Part shown: positions 10,349 through 22,400 of the stretch, piece by piece | How the letters are laid out: every line of letters begins with the position of its first letter | Position numbering within the stretch: position 1 is the first letter of the stretch | The notes under the pieces: model-generated | The model's input: the letters and a program-made list of their open reading frames with translations, nothing else | Database searches by the model: none | What the model was told of the DNA's origin: nothing | From: Persicaria tinctoria | Lineage: Eukaryota; Streptophyta; Magnoliopsida; Caryophyllales; Polygonaceae | NCBI GenBank assembly: GCA_037127255.1 | Contig: JBANSL010000020.1 | Location: 60,709,598 to 60,773,597, forward strand | Direction of reading: 5' to 3' | Length of the DNA: 64,000 nucleotides | Program-made: the position numbers and the translations under genes

Positions 10349-10777
10349 CCATTTTTTTATAGAAAATAATTGTCTGTAAATAAAGTGAGACCTTGCGAGA
10401 AATGATATATCAAATCAAATACGATAAGAGTAATAGTTTGACAATAGTCGCAAAATGTGTGATAGTGTAAACAACCGTGCAAATTTGAATAAAAAGCGAT
10501 AATAGAACTATTTGAAACATATTATCACACATGGTCAATATAAGAGGGAGAGTGGGTGACATCTTTCAAACATATTTCAAACATAGTTTATATGAGATTG
10601 AAGAACTTTGATTGTTTGATTTATACTGAATTTTATAATATAAATATATAGCTACAAAACCAATCATCAATAATACATATATAGTTGCTTATTTTGCAAG
10701 CAATTTGCATTGAATTATGTATATAGAATAATATATCTTTCATACATTTAAACTTTTTTTATTTTTATAATATGATA

Positions 10778-11036
10778 CTCCCTCTTATTGGAAATATTTA
10801 ATGTTTTACTTTTGTACACGTAGTTTTAGAAGCAAAAAACTTTATAAAATCTTACAGAGTATTTATTTTAAATTTTTTTGTCCTCATAATTTAATATTTA
10901 TTAGTAATAAGTTTTAAATTGTGAAAAAAAAATTAAAATATTAATATTTTATTATTATTTGATGTAGTTTTTAACTTCTTAAAATAGAAGTAGAAAGTCA
11001 AAACATCAATTATTTCCGATCGGAAGGTATACAGAG
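10778..11036. mobile_element. Stowaway-type MITE
   Basis: Starts CTCCCTCTTATTGGAAAT after TA and ends just before GAGTA, with a diverged inverted right end. The internal TTAGAAGC and TTCTTAAAATAGAAG arms match the other Stowaway copies. Between it and the WRKY stop codon (11039-11394) lie only AT-rich sequence and presumably the WRKY 3' untranslated region. Confidence 0.65.
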
Positions 11037-11394
11037 TAATTCAAAATAAAATGAAACTCATTGTTATGTACCATGCAACTGCTTTGGATAATATTAATTC
11101 TCCAGTATGGAACTGTGTCAAGATACAAAATTATACTGTGTGACTGTGTAAAAGAATGGAAATTGTATGCCTTAATTAACTAGCTAATTATCAAGCTATA
11201 TAGCTTTTCTCCCCCAATGATAAAAACATATCAACCCCATCCAAAAAAAAAAAAAAAAAGAAATAAAGGAAGGAAGTTTGTATGAACAACAAATTAAAGC
11301 ACTAATTTAATCAAGTAAAATCTCTTCGGTTGGCTCAATCTCCCCGTTCCAAAAGCACGTGTTGATTGATTGATTGTTCATTGTTGCAGTGCTT

Positions 11395-13914
11395 TCACTG
11401 TTGCTGTTGTGGCTGCATTCCACTGCTGGAATTTCCATTTCCATGGCCACTGTTGTTAGCTGCTGAGCTCCCATTCACATTGGCGTTGCCATTGCCCCCT
11501 TGACCCCCACTAATAATCGACGAAATCGCGGCCGCTAGGGCCGCGGTGAACTTGGGGTCGGAGGCGATGGCGGCCGTGGCGGCGGAGAGAGTGTCGGCGT
11601 ACGCGGCGGAGCTCTGAGATTGCAAGGGGTGGCCCTCCAATGGAAGGCCTTGGGAGCTATGTAGGCCTGAGAACTTTGACTGGTTGAACAGGGCTTGACC
11701 TAGTAGTAGTTGGGAGAGCTGTTGGGATTGGGCCGGGGCGGCGAACCCATGGGCCAGCTGGGCCGTCAGGGCGACGGGGAAATGGGAGGCCGGAAGCGGC
11801 GGGGCCCGGTGGAATTGCTGGAGGGGGTTGGTGGATGAGGTGGAGGCGCTGCTGGTCAGGTCCAATGTCACAGTTGGGAATGGGGCTGAGGCTGAGATTG
11901 TGGCCATGTTGGATGACATTGGGAGCATGGTTCTTGCTAGGAAGGTAGGGTTCATCAGGCTTACGTCGGCGCTCGGCATCGATCCCGAGAGGAGCATGCT
12001 CGCTGCCGCCGACGTCGTCGAGGCCATTGCCATCGCTGCCGGCGGGAGTGGGTGGTTGTGAGTCCCTTCATAGGTTGTTATGAGTATGGATCTGTCCTCC
12101 GCACACCTTTGTACCTACACAAATTGATCACCATCATAAGCTTCTGTCTGGCAGAGTAGATCCCGACCTTATAATTATATAATAAAGTTTGATGAACAAA
12201 CTTACTTGTTTGCGAACGGGGCATCCGACAGCCATGGTGCACCGATAGTATGCTCGGGGGCACGGGTTTCCCTTAGCCATTTTTTGTCCATACTTCCTCC
12301 ATTGACACCCATCACTAATCTGCAAAATTCATCACACAATGAATTCATAACCCTAAATTGCTAATCGAATTCAATACATGGACATATATATATATGGATA
12401 CGGATGAATGACGGTTCTCGTTTCTGTTTCCGTTTTCTTCGGAAACACGAAACTCTAAACGAATTACCGTTTTCCGTTTCCGTGTAACATATATAGAATC
12501 AAAATACTAACGTACCATTGGGGCTTCTGATCGAGCTCGAACGGAAACACGAGCCTTCCTCATTGTAGCCTCAGCGTTGGAAGTAGCCTGCGGATTGTTA
12601 TTATTACTATTATCCATGGACCCACTCGGATTCGACACAGAACTCAGCTTGAGTGCCTTGTTAGCCACCCAAGCTTGGTTCTCCGAATCCGGGGTCTCCT
12701 CCCTCTTGCCAAGACTATGATCCTCCACCGTCCGTTCCTCCAAGGAGGTCTCATCCGACGGGTCACGCTCTCCTTGATCCTGCGTCTTGGATCCAGTGGG
12801 GACCATCCCCACGAACCGATGTTCCTCACTCCTTTGACCGTCGTCCCTGGTTGTTTCAGGTTCGGGTTTCGGTGCTTGGATGACCTCCAAGCCATGTTTT
12901 TGCTTCTCTTGTTGCTGTTGCATCACTGAAACAACGTGCATATGTAGGGCGTTGTAGTTCTGGGTAACTTGCGCCAGCATCCCCTTTAGCCTCTGGTTCT
13001 CCGCGTTCATTCGTTCCAATTCCGATTGCAGCATCGCTAACTGCTCGATCAATCAGTTCCAAGAAACAAGCAAATTTTAATCAGTCAACATATGTACCTA
13101 ATAAAGTTTGAAAGATGAAATCAAGAAATTAACTAGTATTAATCATAAATCAATAGATCTTATCCAGGAATCCACATACTCCGTATCATTTTGTTTTGTC
13201 TGAACTGATTTACTTAATCTGTAGATTCATAATTAAATTAATCACCTCAATTTTGGATTTCTGGTCTTCAGCATCAGAAGAGACACCATCGTCCATAGTT
13301 GACTGATCGCTGCCGGTGTTAGTGGTGTGAAGGTGCAGACCGGTCTGCAATTAATATTCAACACAAAGGAAAATTAAACTCTGATGAATTTAATTTAATT
13401 AATTGATCGGAAAAATATTCGATCTGTCCCCAAAATATCAAGAGAAACTAATCAACCCAGATTTTTCAAATCAATTGAACGGAAATAAACTCGATATGCA
13501 CACAAGAGCGAGTAATAGAAATCAAATCGAAACACTTACATTCAAATTCAAATTCAAATGAGGATTTGGAGTTTGAGGAGTCGGATCATTGTGAAGAGCA
13601 CCAAGATCGCCGCCGCTAGAGAGATTCTCCTTGGTCCGGTTAACGGAGAAGAAGTCGACCTCATTCACGACCCGGCGGTGTTGATCGGCGGCGTCGTCCT
13701 CCGGATCTCTAACCGGCTGGGAGTCACGCGCCGGCGCCTCATCACGGCGGTTCAAGTTGACAGGAACAAACTGCATCTTGCTGCTTAGGTTTCCGTTTCG
13801 CTTGAACAAGACGGAATCGAGAGGGCGAGGGAGACGATTGTGATCGAGTACAGGAGAAGATGAAGTGGTGCTACTGAGATCTGATTCAAGCGCCAATCCC
13901 CATCGCCTTTCCAT
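11395..13914 (-). CDS. WRKY transcription factor, group IIb (WRKY6/31/42-like), five exons
   Basis: This is a nuclear W-box-binding factor of 610 predicted residues. Exons, all with GT-AG junctions, are 13914-13540, 13344-13246, 13040-12516, 12319-12206 and 12114-11395. The start MERRWGLAL matches the family N-terminus, so I prefer it to an in-frame ATG at 14046. Exon 3 encodes a leucine-zipper coiled coil ([18 protein letters not shown]) and the conserved [18 protein letters not shown] block. The DNA-binding domain is complete: WRKYGQK in exon 4, then a C-X5-C and HNH zinc finger. The intron falls after RKQ and before VQRCAED, the position typical of groups IIa and IIb. Exon 5 carries [37 protein letters not shown] and [19 protein letters not shown] blocks of this subgroup. 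WRKY6 relatives act in stress, senescence and phosphate signalling. The exon 3 acceptor could be 3 bp earlier. The gene looks intact. Confidence 0.95.
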
Positions 13915-14055
13915 AAATCGAAAGAGGGGGGAGGGGCGGCGGATTCGGATTGGGGAGTAGGTGAAGGGGAGAAAAAGGGGAGATTGAAGGGAGACTAAGA
14001 AATCGGATGGAAATGAAATGAAATGAATTTGAAAGGGGTCTGTCAATGAGAGCGG

Positions 14056-14062
14056 CTTTATA
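14056..14062 (-). promoter_or_regulatory. TATA box of the WRKY gene
   Basis: TATAAAG on the minus strand, about 145 bp upstream of the chosen ATG at 13914. This placement makes the ATG at 14046 too close to the TATA box to be used, which supports the MERRW start. Confidence 0.6.
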
Positions 14063-14225
14063 AAGAGGTGCAGTTTTAAAGCCTTCGTTCGACGGCAAAG
14101 AAAAAAAAAAGGACAAAAATGGAAATTTGAGTGAATTATGTCTTTGTGGTGAGAATGAGGAGACTATGAGAGAAGATTAATTGAACTTGATAAACTAGGG
14201 TAGAAAAATGGCATTCTTTGTTGCA

Positions 14226-14557
14226 TCCATCCCACTGAAATGTAAGACGTTTGACTTTTTAACCTGTATTTTTATTTTTAATAAAATAAAAAATATACTA
14301 TATAAAATGTTTTAATACTGTTTTTTTTATTATACCCGGTCCTATCTAAAAGATAAAAAAAAAATTTCCATGTAAAATTTTTAAAAAATTGAAAAATATT
14401 AAGTTTGAAAAAATTATTAAAATTTTAATATTGCATATAATTTTTAACTCTTTAAAATATGAATTTTAGATGAGAGGGTATTTATTAGTAATAAATATTT
14501 AATTTTTTTTTAAAGTTAGATATTTTAATAGTAGTACACATTTTAGATTGGACGGAG
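14226..14557. mobile_element. Degenerate Stowaway-type MITE
   Basis: The left end reads ATCCATCCCACTGAAATG and contains TTTGACTTTTTAACC. The right end, TAGATTGGACGGAG, is followed by TA at 14558-14559. The interior is AT-rich with an inner partial copy. Confidence 0.5.
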
Positions 14558-14559
14558 TA

Positions 14560-17507
14560 TTAATTATTCGATATTCGTTACATTATTAGTGTCGTATTTA
14601 GAATAATTTTATTATTAATGAGATTTATGCATTTAAACTTAAGGCAGTGTTTGTTTTTATTTTCTTATGTATGTTCATGTCGTTAATTATTTAATATATT
14701 TAATCTCTTCCCGTTGACAATTTTCTTTTCTATATCCTCCAAATTCATTTCTTCAATTTTCAACTTTGCTTTTCTTGTAAAAGGAAATTATCTCCTTTAT
14801 ACCATATATTTATATTTGGTTATTTGCTTTTCTAAATGATTGTTGAAGCCTTATTTCGAATAAATGGAAAATCACATATAAGTTCAGTAGAGATTCATTT
14901 CAAATAGTAAATTAAATATAACGAATTTTACGTACCCTTAAAACGAAATAATATAAAAAACGACGCAAGGTTTCTGATGTTGAAAATGTTTGAAATCCAA
15001 TAAATCAAACTTTAGAATTATAATTACTACTACTTTTCTTTTGAATAATTTTCCATGAATCTATTTTTTTTATATAAAAAAAAAATTAACTACAAGTAAA
15101 TCACAAAATCTGATGTGATTACTAGATATATTTAGACCCCTCACCTACAACTACAATTCAAATCAACTAAAATTATATATATACCTTCGATCAGGAATTT
15201 TAGATAAATTTTAATCATTAAATACATATTTTCTCATGTTCATATTCAATAAATCAAACTCATCATAATTTTAATAGTATCAAAATACCACAATTTCGAC
15301 GTTTATTGTATTTTCTAATTTAGGGCGGGTAAAAAAAAATCAAACTATAGTATACTGTAATATACACGTCATGTATTACGTAGGCGATTGGGCAGGGGTT
15401 TTCGAGGTTTCGTCTACACCTGGTCAAAAAGGACGTTGACTTGTTCGCTGCTTTCCAAACCCCCCACCGCACCGTTCCCTGCGGCGCGTTCCTCGTGAAG
15501 CCTTTGACGGCAAGATTTAATCTAGTTATTTCGCCCGTGCCCACTTTTTTTTTCTATTTTGTAGGTGCGCTCCCCAAACACGCCCTTATTTTTTTCTTCA
15601 CTACCTAATCAGAAACTCGGATGGCTCTTGATCCCAAATCAAACTTTAAATTATTTATTTTGTAATTATTTTTCCATGATTTTTGTATACGTTTATTTTC
15701 CTTTATACAGTAACATTGTACAGTTGGTACAGCACACATCTACGTTTATTTTCCTTTAATGTATACGTTTACAATATATATATATATATAGTTTTTTAAT
15801 TATGAAAAATTATTTTATAAATAGTTAATTTTTTAAAATTTTATTTTACAAAATAATAAAATTTTTAATAATGAAAATAAATAAATTTAATTTATACTTA
15901 ATTATTTTGTGTTAAGAAAAATCTTTAAAGATTTTATAAATGTCTCAGATTCACTTTATCTTTGAAACTTAATTTATACAATTACTACATACATTAAACT
16001 GGTTCTTCACCCTAATTAACAGCCAGTGCATTTTCATATACATGACCCTTTAATTGCGAAAATGTTTATGTGACTGTAACCGATGAATGTATGTACAGAT
16101 TGAATATAATGATTAGATACAGACCACATATTGACCAAAATGTGAAGGTTATCTCAAAAACTCTTTTGATGGTTTTAATTAATTGAATGTAATTTACTAA
16201 TTAATTTCTATTCATATGAATTATGAAATGCAAGCCCCTATCTCTATGTCCAAAGTTTCAGCCTGTTCAACTAAATTCACACCCTAATTAAAGGCCTAAA
16301 ACATATATATAGATCCTATTCTTTTGACAAAATTAGTGCCATATTACTTTATGTTATTATTATTAATTATATCGGTTTCTCAAACATATATCTTTAGAGC
16401 GTAAGTTAAACATACCGTTAACTTATGGTACGGTTGTACGAGACTGTTAATAAACCGCTTCAAGTAATTCATTTTAAGTAGAGAAATTTGAACGACCTTC
16501 GTCAATGATGCTCTAATATAATCTCGTATTGTTAGTAGTTATGTCGGGATAATATATATGTTTCCGTAGCAATTGATATTTCCTTTTTTATGGTGTAGTT
16601 TATTTAAAAATTATAATATCTAAGCGTATTTTAGAATGAGGATTTGATTTTTCTGATAATTAGAAAAGTGTTTATTTATTTTAGAATATTCTTTCAAATG
16701 AGAATAAAAAAGTTGTAAACACGTACTCACGTATTATAAATAACTGAATTTTCATAAGTAATAATTTACCTAATATCTTTGCTAATTTAGGGCTTCACAT
16801 GACAAGGTATAAAGTGCCCTAATTTGAACACAGTGGCTTCGTATTTTGACTCGAAATTTAGATTGAAATCGGTGCACGAAAGCTGGTGCATGCTGTAAAA
16901 GAAGACCCAGAGTGATTACACACACCGTCACACATAAAGGTATTTTTTTTTCAATTATATTTTTACCCATTTAAAATGTTTGATTTTAGATTTTTCATAG
17001 TACTAGTATCTTTTAAAATATCTTTTAAAATAAAATTAAAATTTATAAAATCGGAGTATTAATTTTTTTATATATATATATATTTTTATATTTATTAGTA
17101 ATAGGTATGAAATTGTTAAAAAAATATTTGATTGAAAGGAGTAGTAATTAAATATCAAATATTTTAGTTGAATTGAGTATTATTTTACTAAACAGGAAAA
17201 ATGTGATAGGTAATATTGTTGACCAGGGACCCACATGGATGAAGGTGCAGGTAAGGCTCTGGTGGGGGTGAGTATCACAGGATGCACGCCCATTGGGCCA
17301 TGTAGATGAAGATGGGGTGGCGGGGCCCACTCACTTGGTTGGACTTTAAATACAACAAATTAAGCTAACACATGACAAGTAGCAACTACTAGAAAGGCCC
17401 TCGTCCTCTTCAGTCTTCCCCTCGTTTCTTCAATCTTCCGGGTAAATTCTTAGCCAAGGAAGGTTTCAATCCAATCTTTCCCTCTCCAGTCTCCATCCTT
17501 TTATGTA
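14560..17507. other. Long AT-rich intergenic region
   Basis: No gene recognised in nearly 3 kb. A GC-richer island at 15355-15535 has W-box words (TTGAC) but no domain-bearing frame. At 17340-17450, TTTAAATA, a CT-rich leader-like stretch and a CCGG-GTAAAT donor-like site suggest a decayed promoter and first exon with no gene behind it. Confidence 0.4.
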
Positions 17508-17753
17508 GGGCTCATTTGGTATAATACCGTATAAGATAAAAGTAATAAAAATAAATTTTATATGAGAAAATGTATTATATGCGTAGTATAAGTTTTATAA
17601 ATCTAGATGAGAAAAAATGATATTTTTTTTGTATGAAAATTAAATAAGATAAAAAGGGTATTGATTAGAGAAGTATAAATGTATAAGAGATATGGTTTTA
17701 TCCCCCTTTTTTTTACAGTAGTCAAATAAAAGAATGTCGTGCCTTGACAAGGT

Positions 17754-18113
17754 TCATTCATGATCATCCCTACGGATGATGTTAAGTAAATCCCTGTGCA
17801 AGGGGAGTGTAGACAAATTACATCCACCTCTAAACTTAGCAATATAATCCGTTGCTGCATTTGATTCTCTGAAGCAATGCCGGAATTCAATGCTATCAAA
17901 ATTTCCTCTCAACAAGTTGATCTTCTCAATTGTTCTGCAAATCTCTCAATCAACCTTGGAGCTATCCTTTATCGCATTTACTACTTTCAAACTATCACCT
18001 TCAATGATTACTTTGGTTAGTCCTTTCTTTATAGCTCGTTGGACTATCAAGCAGAACACATATGCTTTTGTCTGGAGGATGGATCTCAATCTTCCTCTCT
18101 GATGAAAGATGTC
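17754..18113 (-). pseudogene. RNase H-like domain fragment (LINE or RVT_3 type)
   Basis: Translating the minus strand gives the plant RNase H-like pattern: AYVFCLIVQRAIKKGLTKV, then IIEGDSLKVVNAIKD, INLLRGNFDSIEFRHCFRE and SNAATDYIAKF, with a short tail ending in TGA. One in-frame TGA sits where a tryptophan (DWE) is expected. The EGDS aspartate and the FRH-RE-N-AD block identify the family, which occurs at the C-terminus of plant LINE polyproteins. The reverse transcriptase part is absent. Flanking GGGCTCATTTGGT (17508) and CAAATGAACCC (ending 18304) could be transposon termini around it. A sister fragment is at 28534-28719. Confidence 0.65.
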
Positions 18114-18304
18114 GATCACCTGGTCCGTACTTTCGTTATCCCATATTCCCTTGTTCTATTGGGGGATGTAAAGAGAGAAATAAAACCAATTTTGTATGAA
18201 AAGTTGGGAAAAGAAGATAATGATTAAATTTTTTTAACAATGTGTATTGAACTATAATTATTTTGTTTTCATTTGCCTTTCCAAAATTTAAAGCAAATGA
18301 ACCC

Positions 18305-20027
18305 TTAGGCCATGTTTATATGTGGGTTTTAGGTGGGATGCTTGGGGTTTTAATAATAAAAAATGATTTGGAGTGCAAGTATTCAACGTTGGCGATACCG
18401 GTGCTAGTATCGTACTCTTATTTTTTCCAAAAAATTTGGCTTAAAACGAGGTCGCTTAGGGTGGAAGGGCCCTTGAAATGCAGCGTTTCACCGTGGATGG
18501 CATCCGCGAGCTGCAGTAGGAAGGTGGACACGTGTTGCTTCAGGAGAGGCGGGATAGGGGACGACTGTGATCTGTTGGTGTGAATAACTAGGATTGAATC
18601 TGCCAGTTGTTTTTTTTACAATAAAAAAATGTAATTTTCAGCCATGAAAATTTAAAAAATAATCCTAGTCGTATGTATCGTCCCTTTACCGTGCATCGAT
18701 ACTAGGAAATTTAGTATTAAAACATTGCAACAGTGGTTTTTGCAATACTACAGAGCTGCTTGAGAAGTTAAGTATTGATACTACAACGTTGAAAAGTAGC
18801 ATCCAAATCGGTCATGTGAGCCGGATAAAAATGACCTTATATATAGATATCAATTTCAAATATGTTTGAACATATTTTGGAAAAAAATATTTTTGATATA
18901 TATGCAACTGAGAGAAATAGCCCACCAACGTATATACTAAAACTTATTTTGTTCATACTCGTTAATTACACTCTTTTCGTTCTCTTAACATTTCAACATA
19001 TCACTATTATTTTATAAGAGTGTATACACCAAAGCTAGGGAAAATCCTAATTTTTACCCATAAACACACATTATAAACCACGAAAAAAATTCTAGATTAA
19101 AATGCATATAAACCCAAGGAATTATGTGAGAAAACATTTATGTATTAATGTGTTGAAACCATTACATAAGTCATTCTCCAAGCTAGAGATCTGGATCAAC
19201 GTGCCGGGTAGGTGCCAACTAAGAAATCGAATATTTTCTTCCTCACTAATGTTCATATTTCGGCCAAACATTTTCACTTGCACTAGACGCAACTAAACTT
19301 AGTTGTTTCCTTATACACACAATCTCACTTTTATCATTATATTATATTATATTTTTATTTTAAAAAAAACTCTATTCGGTAACACGTTTTAATTTATTTA
19401 TTTTAATTTATATTTTGTTTCGACTTTCAGGCGAGTTGATGGTTTTTCTTTTCTTGTAATTTATATTTTTCCTTACATTATACCATGACGGCCAATCAAT
19501 TTACCGATTAATCAACTTCCCAAATTACCAGACAAATGTCTAATATTTTTATTTTTTTACCTTTGTTAAATAATCCGTATGCAGTTGAAAAAGCAATCAA
19601 AATTTTCTCTAAATTGGATATAATTTAAATAATTTATAAATTTATAAAATTTATAAAATTAGGTTTTCTTTTTCAAGATATATATTATCTATTTTAAATT
19701 GAAAAGGGTTTGAAATCTATTTGAAAAAGCAATCAAAATTTTCTCTAAATTGGATATAATTTAAATAATTTTAAAAGAACTAGTATAGATGCTCTTATAT
19801 ATAAACCCCCCGGAATTTATTAATTTGTCCAAAATGCAGTTGTCATCTAATTACTTGTCAATTACGCCTCAATAATATACCTCTTACCCCTTGTAATATA
19901 AGTTCCAAATTAAACCACCCTTTCATGAAAGAGACAATTTAATGTCATTTTTTTTTATACATAAAATAAAATAATGGTTCATAATTTAGCGCAGTGATCG
20001 AGCAACACGAGATAGAGATTTTTCATT
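18305..20027. other. Intergenic with a short direct duplication
   Basis: AT-rich DNA without a recognised gene. A block of about 55 bp beginning TTGAAAAAGCAATC is present at 19585 and again at 19721. A GC-richer patch at 18400-18600 contains GATACCGGTGCTAGTATCG, which resembles dispersed repeat ends, but I could not bound an element. Confidence 0.4.
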
Positions 20028-20036
20028 TTATTTTTA

Positions 20037-20976
20037 GGAAAAATTATATATAAAAAAATAGTCCAACCTTCAGGGGTTGTTGCACCCAATATTCCGAACT
20101 ATAAAAAAATGCAGAACATACCCTCAAGTATTTTATTTTATTTTTGCAGAAAATAGTCTCAGGCTACATTCAAATTCAAATAATTACCTTAAAATTCAAA
20201 TTAATTACAAAAACTGGTGCCTTATGAACTTAGGTTACCTTTAAATTCAAATAATTACAAAACCTCTCCAAAATAATTTTTATTTAAATAAATCATCACC
20301 ACTTCTTATATAAAAAATGTTACGCTTAATTGTTGTTATGTAAACTCATAGCTGAATTAACTATAAAACTATCTCAAACCATATAAATATAACTATATAT
20401 ATTATTTTAAAATGTAAAAATTAGGGCAGTTTATTGTCTATTGGAGAAAAAAGCGTGTATACGTTATTCACCCAACAATGGTTTTTAGTTGAGCATTTAA
20501 TAGATTGTGGGATGAAGATAAATTATTATTTTTTTATTAAGATAAATAAAGATCTTGTGATATTTTTTAGTAGCCTTTTTTTTAAAATTTATCAATTTAT
20601 ATGGTACAAGGTATTTTTTATAATTTCAATGACGAATTTAGCTAATAGTGACTCAATGAGAAAAAAAATTATGAGAAGTGGTAGATTTTGAGAATAAAAA
20701 TTATTTAGGCTATTTTTTTTATATATATATAAGAAGTGATGGTTTTTAAAAATAAAAATTGTTTTGGAGAGGTTTTGTAATTAATTAATTTAAAGGCAAC
20801 CTAAGGCTATTTTTTATAATTAATTTGAATTTGAAGGTAATTATTTGAATTTGAATGTAGCTTGAGGCTATTTTATGCAACCAAGTAAATATTTGAGGTT
20901 ATTTTTTGCATTTTGTATAGTTCAGGTTATTGAGCGCAACAATCCCTAAAGGTTGAGCTATTTTTTGCAATTTTCC
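20037..20976. mobile_element. Long-TIR Mutator-type non-autonomous element
   Basis: This 940-bp element has inverted arms of about 270 bp. The left end GGAAAAATT and right end AATTTTCC sit inside a perfect 9-bp TSD, TTATTTTTA (20028-20036 and 20977-20985). The arms contain repeated CAAATTCAAATAATTAC words and matching complements. The 85-codon frame inside (20434-20691) shows no domain. Confidence 0.8.
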
Positions 20977-20985
20977 TTATTTTTA

Positions 20986-21699
20986 TGGTTATCCATATGT
21001 TTTTACATCATTTTTTGTATATAATAATAAAATTATTCGTCTGTATAAAAGCTAAAAAACAAAATATAAATTTCATTATATCGAATAATCACCTAATACC
21101 ACCTAATAATTTAATTCCGATGAATAATCATCTAATACCACCGAATAATCACAAGTTACTTTAACCTCAATTGTTGATCTTCTTAATTCAATAATCCAGA
21201 TTTATTAACTTGATACAACTATAAAGGGTGTGTACATATGATCTATTTTATTTATACGCGTACACTAAAAGTCTAAAACTGATACAAAACGTCTTACGTG
21301 GCAGCTCGTAGTAGATTTTTTAAAATGTATAAATAATTACAAATTAATTAAAACAAAGCCTAACAAATTGACCAAGCGATAATAATTATGATATAAAATT
21401 ATATATGGTTTGTGAAGGAGTTAGGTTTGGCTTTTTGGTCATACGTACAAGATATAACTAAGCTATTCGAAGCCAAAGGTTACCTCCATTTTCAACAATT
21501 TTCATAGGAAGGACTACTTTCTCTCCAAAAACTAGCCTTGTAACAAGGCCCTTGTTGCCTTAGTCGTCCTACGCCAAAATTAAGCTACTATTTTGAACTA
21601 ATTTCCAATGACTTGTTAACTGTTCAACGTTGATTAATTCTTGTAATTTTTTTTTTAAAGTTTTGTTTGGCCATGTTGTTACGTACATAAGTTTTTTTT
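20986..21699. other. Intergenic, nothing recognised
   Basis: AT-rich DNA with repeated CGAATAATCACCTAATACCA words near 21080-21150. No gene seen. Confidence 0.35.
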
Positions 21700-21702
21700 T
21701 AG

Positions 21703-21932
21703 TTATATATATATATATACATACATACATACATATATACATACATATACATACATATATATACATACATACATACATATATATATATATACATATATGT
21801 ATATACATACATATATATATACATATACATATACATACATACATATACATACATACATATATATACACATACATATATATATACATACATACATACATAC
21901 ATACATACATACATACATACATACACACACAC
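21703..21932. repeat. (TACA)n/(TA)n compound microsatellite
   Basis: About 230 bp of alternating ACAT and AT units, ending in a short CA run. It creates long open frames on both strands (Tyr-Ile-His or Met-Tyr-Val runs) that are artefacts of the repeat. Confidence 0.95.
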
Positions 21933-22055
21933 ATGATTAATGTATATGCGTGTACAGATAAATTATTTGTGTATTTCACATTATTATTCGTATATAATAA
22001 TTTAATTATTTGTTTATATAATAATCTAATTAATTAATTATAGATACGAATAATC

Positions 22056-22398
22056 TGTTGTGAACCTGGATCACAACGGTGCACTCGGTTAGTTGGATGA
22101 GCTAACCGACAAGAATTGTGACCGATGATGAATTGAGATGAAGGTAGAAGAGAGAGGTAGAAGGTGAGAAGAGAAAATTGAGAATTAAAGAGAAAGGTAG
22201 AGAGTAGGATTGAGGGAAATTGACTATTCATTCAACATGCCAAAAATGTTCCCTTCGGGTCCTTTTATAGACCACGATCAGTGTTGCACACTGCCTACAA
22301 CACCTTGGCTCAAGGCTTGAACCAATACAAATGATCACACCATTACCCCGCCCTTATAAAGCCTTGTCTCAAGGCTTGAACCAATACAAATGATCACA
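22056..22398 (-). repeat. 3' LTR of the Ty3/gypsy element
   Basis: 343 bp, plus-strand reading TGTTGTGAACCTGG through TGATCACA. It contains a near duplication of GGCTTGAACCAATACAAATG inside its end. Confidence 0.75.
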
Positions 22399-22400
22399 AG

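Noticed and set aside
13886..14116. Alternative WRKY starts at 14046 and 14116
   Set aside because: The TATA box at 14056-14062 and the family N-terminus MERRWGLAL favour the ATG at 13914.
18305..18850. Possible transposon bounded by GGCCATGTTTATATG and a CATGTGAGCC end
   Set aside because: The supposed ends match too weakly and no target duplication could be found.
21569..22037. Open frames of 135-136 codons on both strands
   Set aside because: They are read through a TACA/TA microsatellite and give Tyr-Ile-His or Met-Tyr-Val runs. No coding signal.
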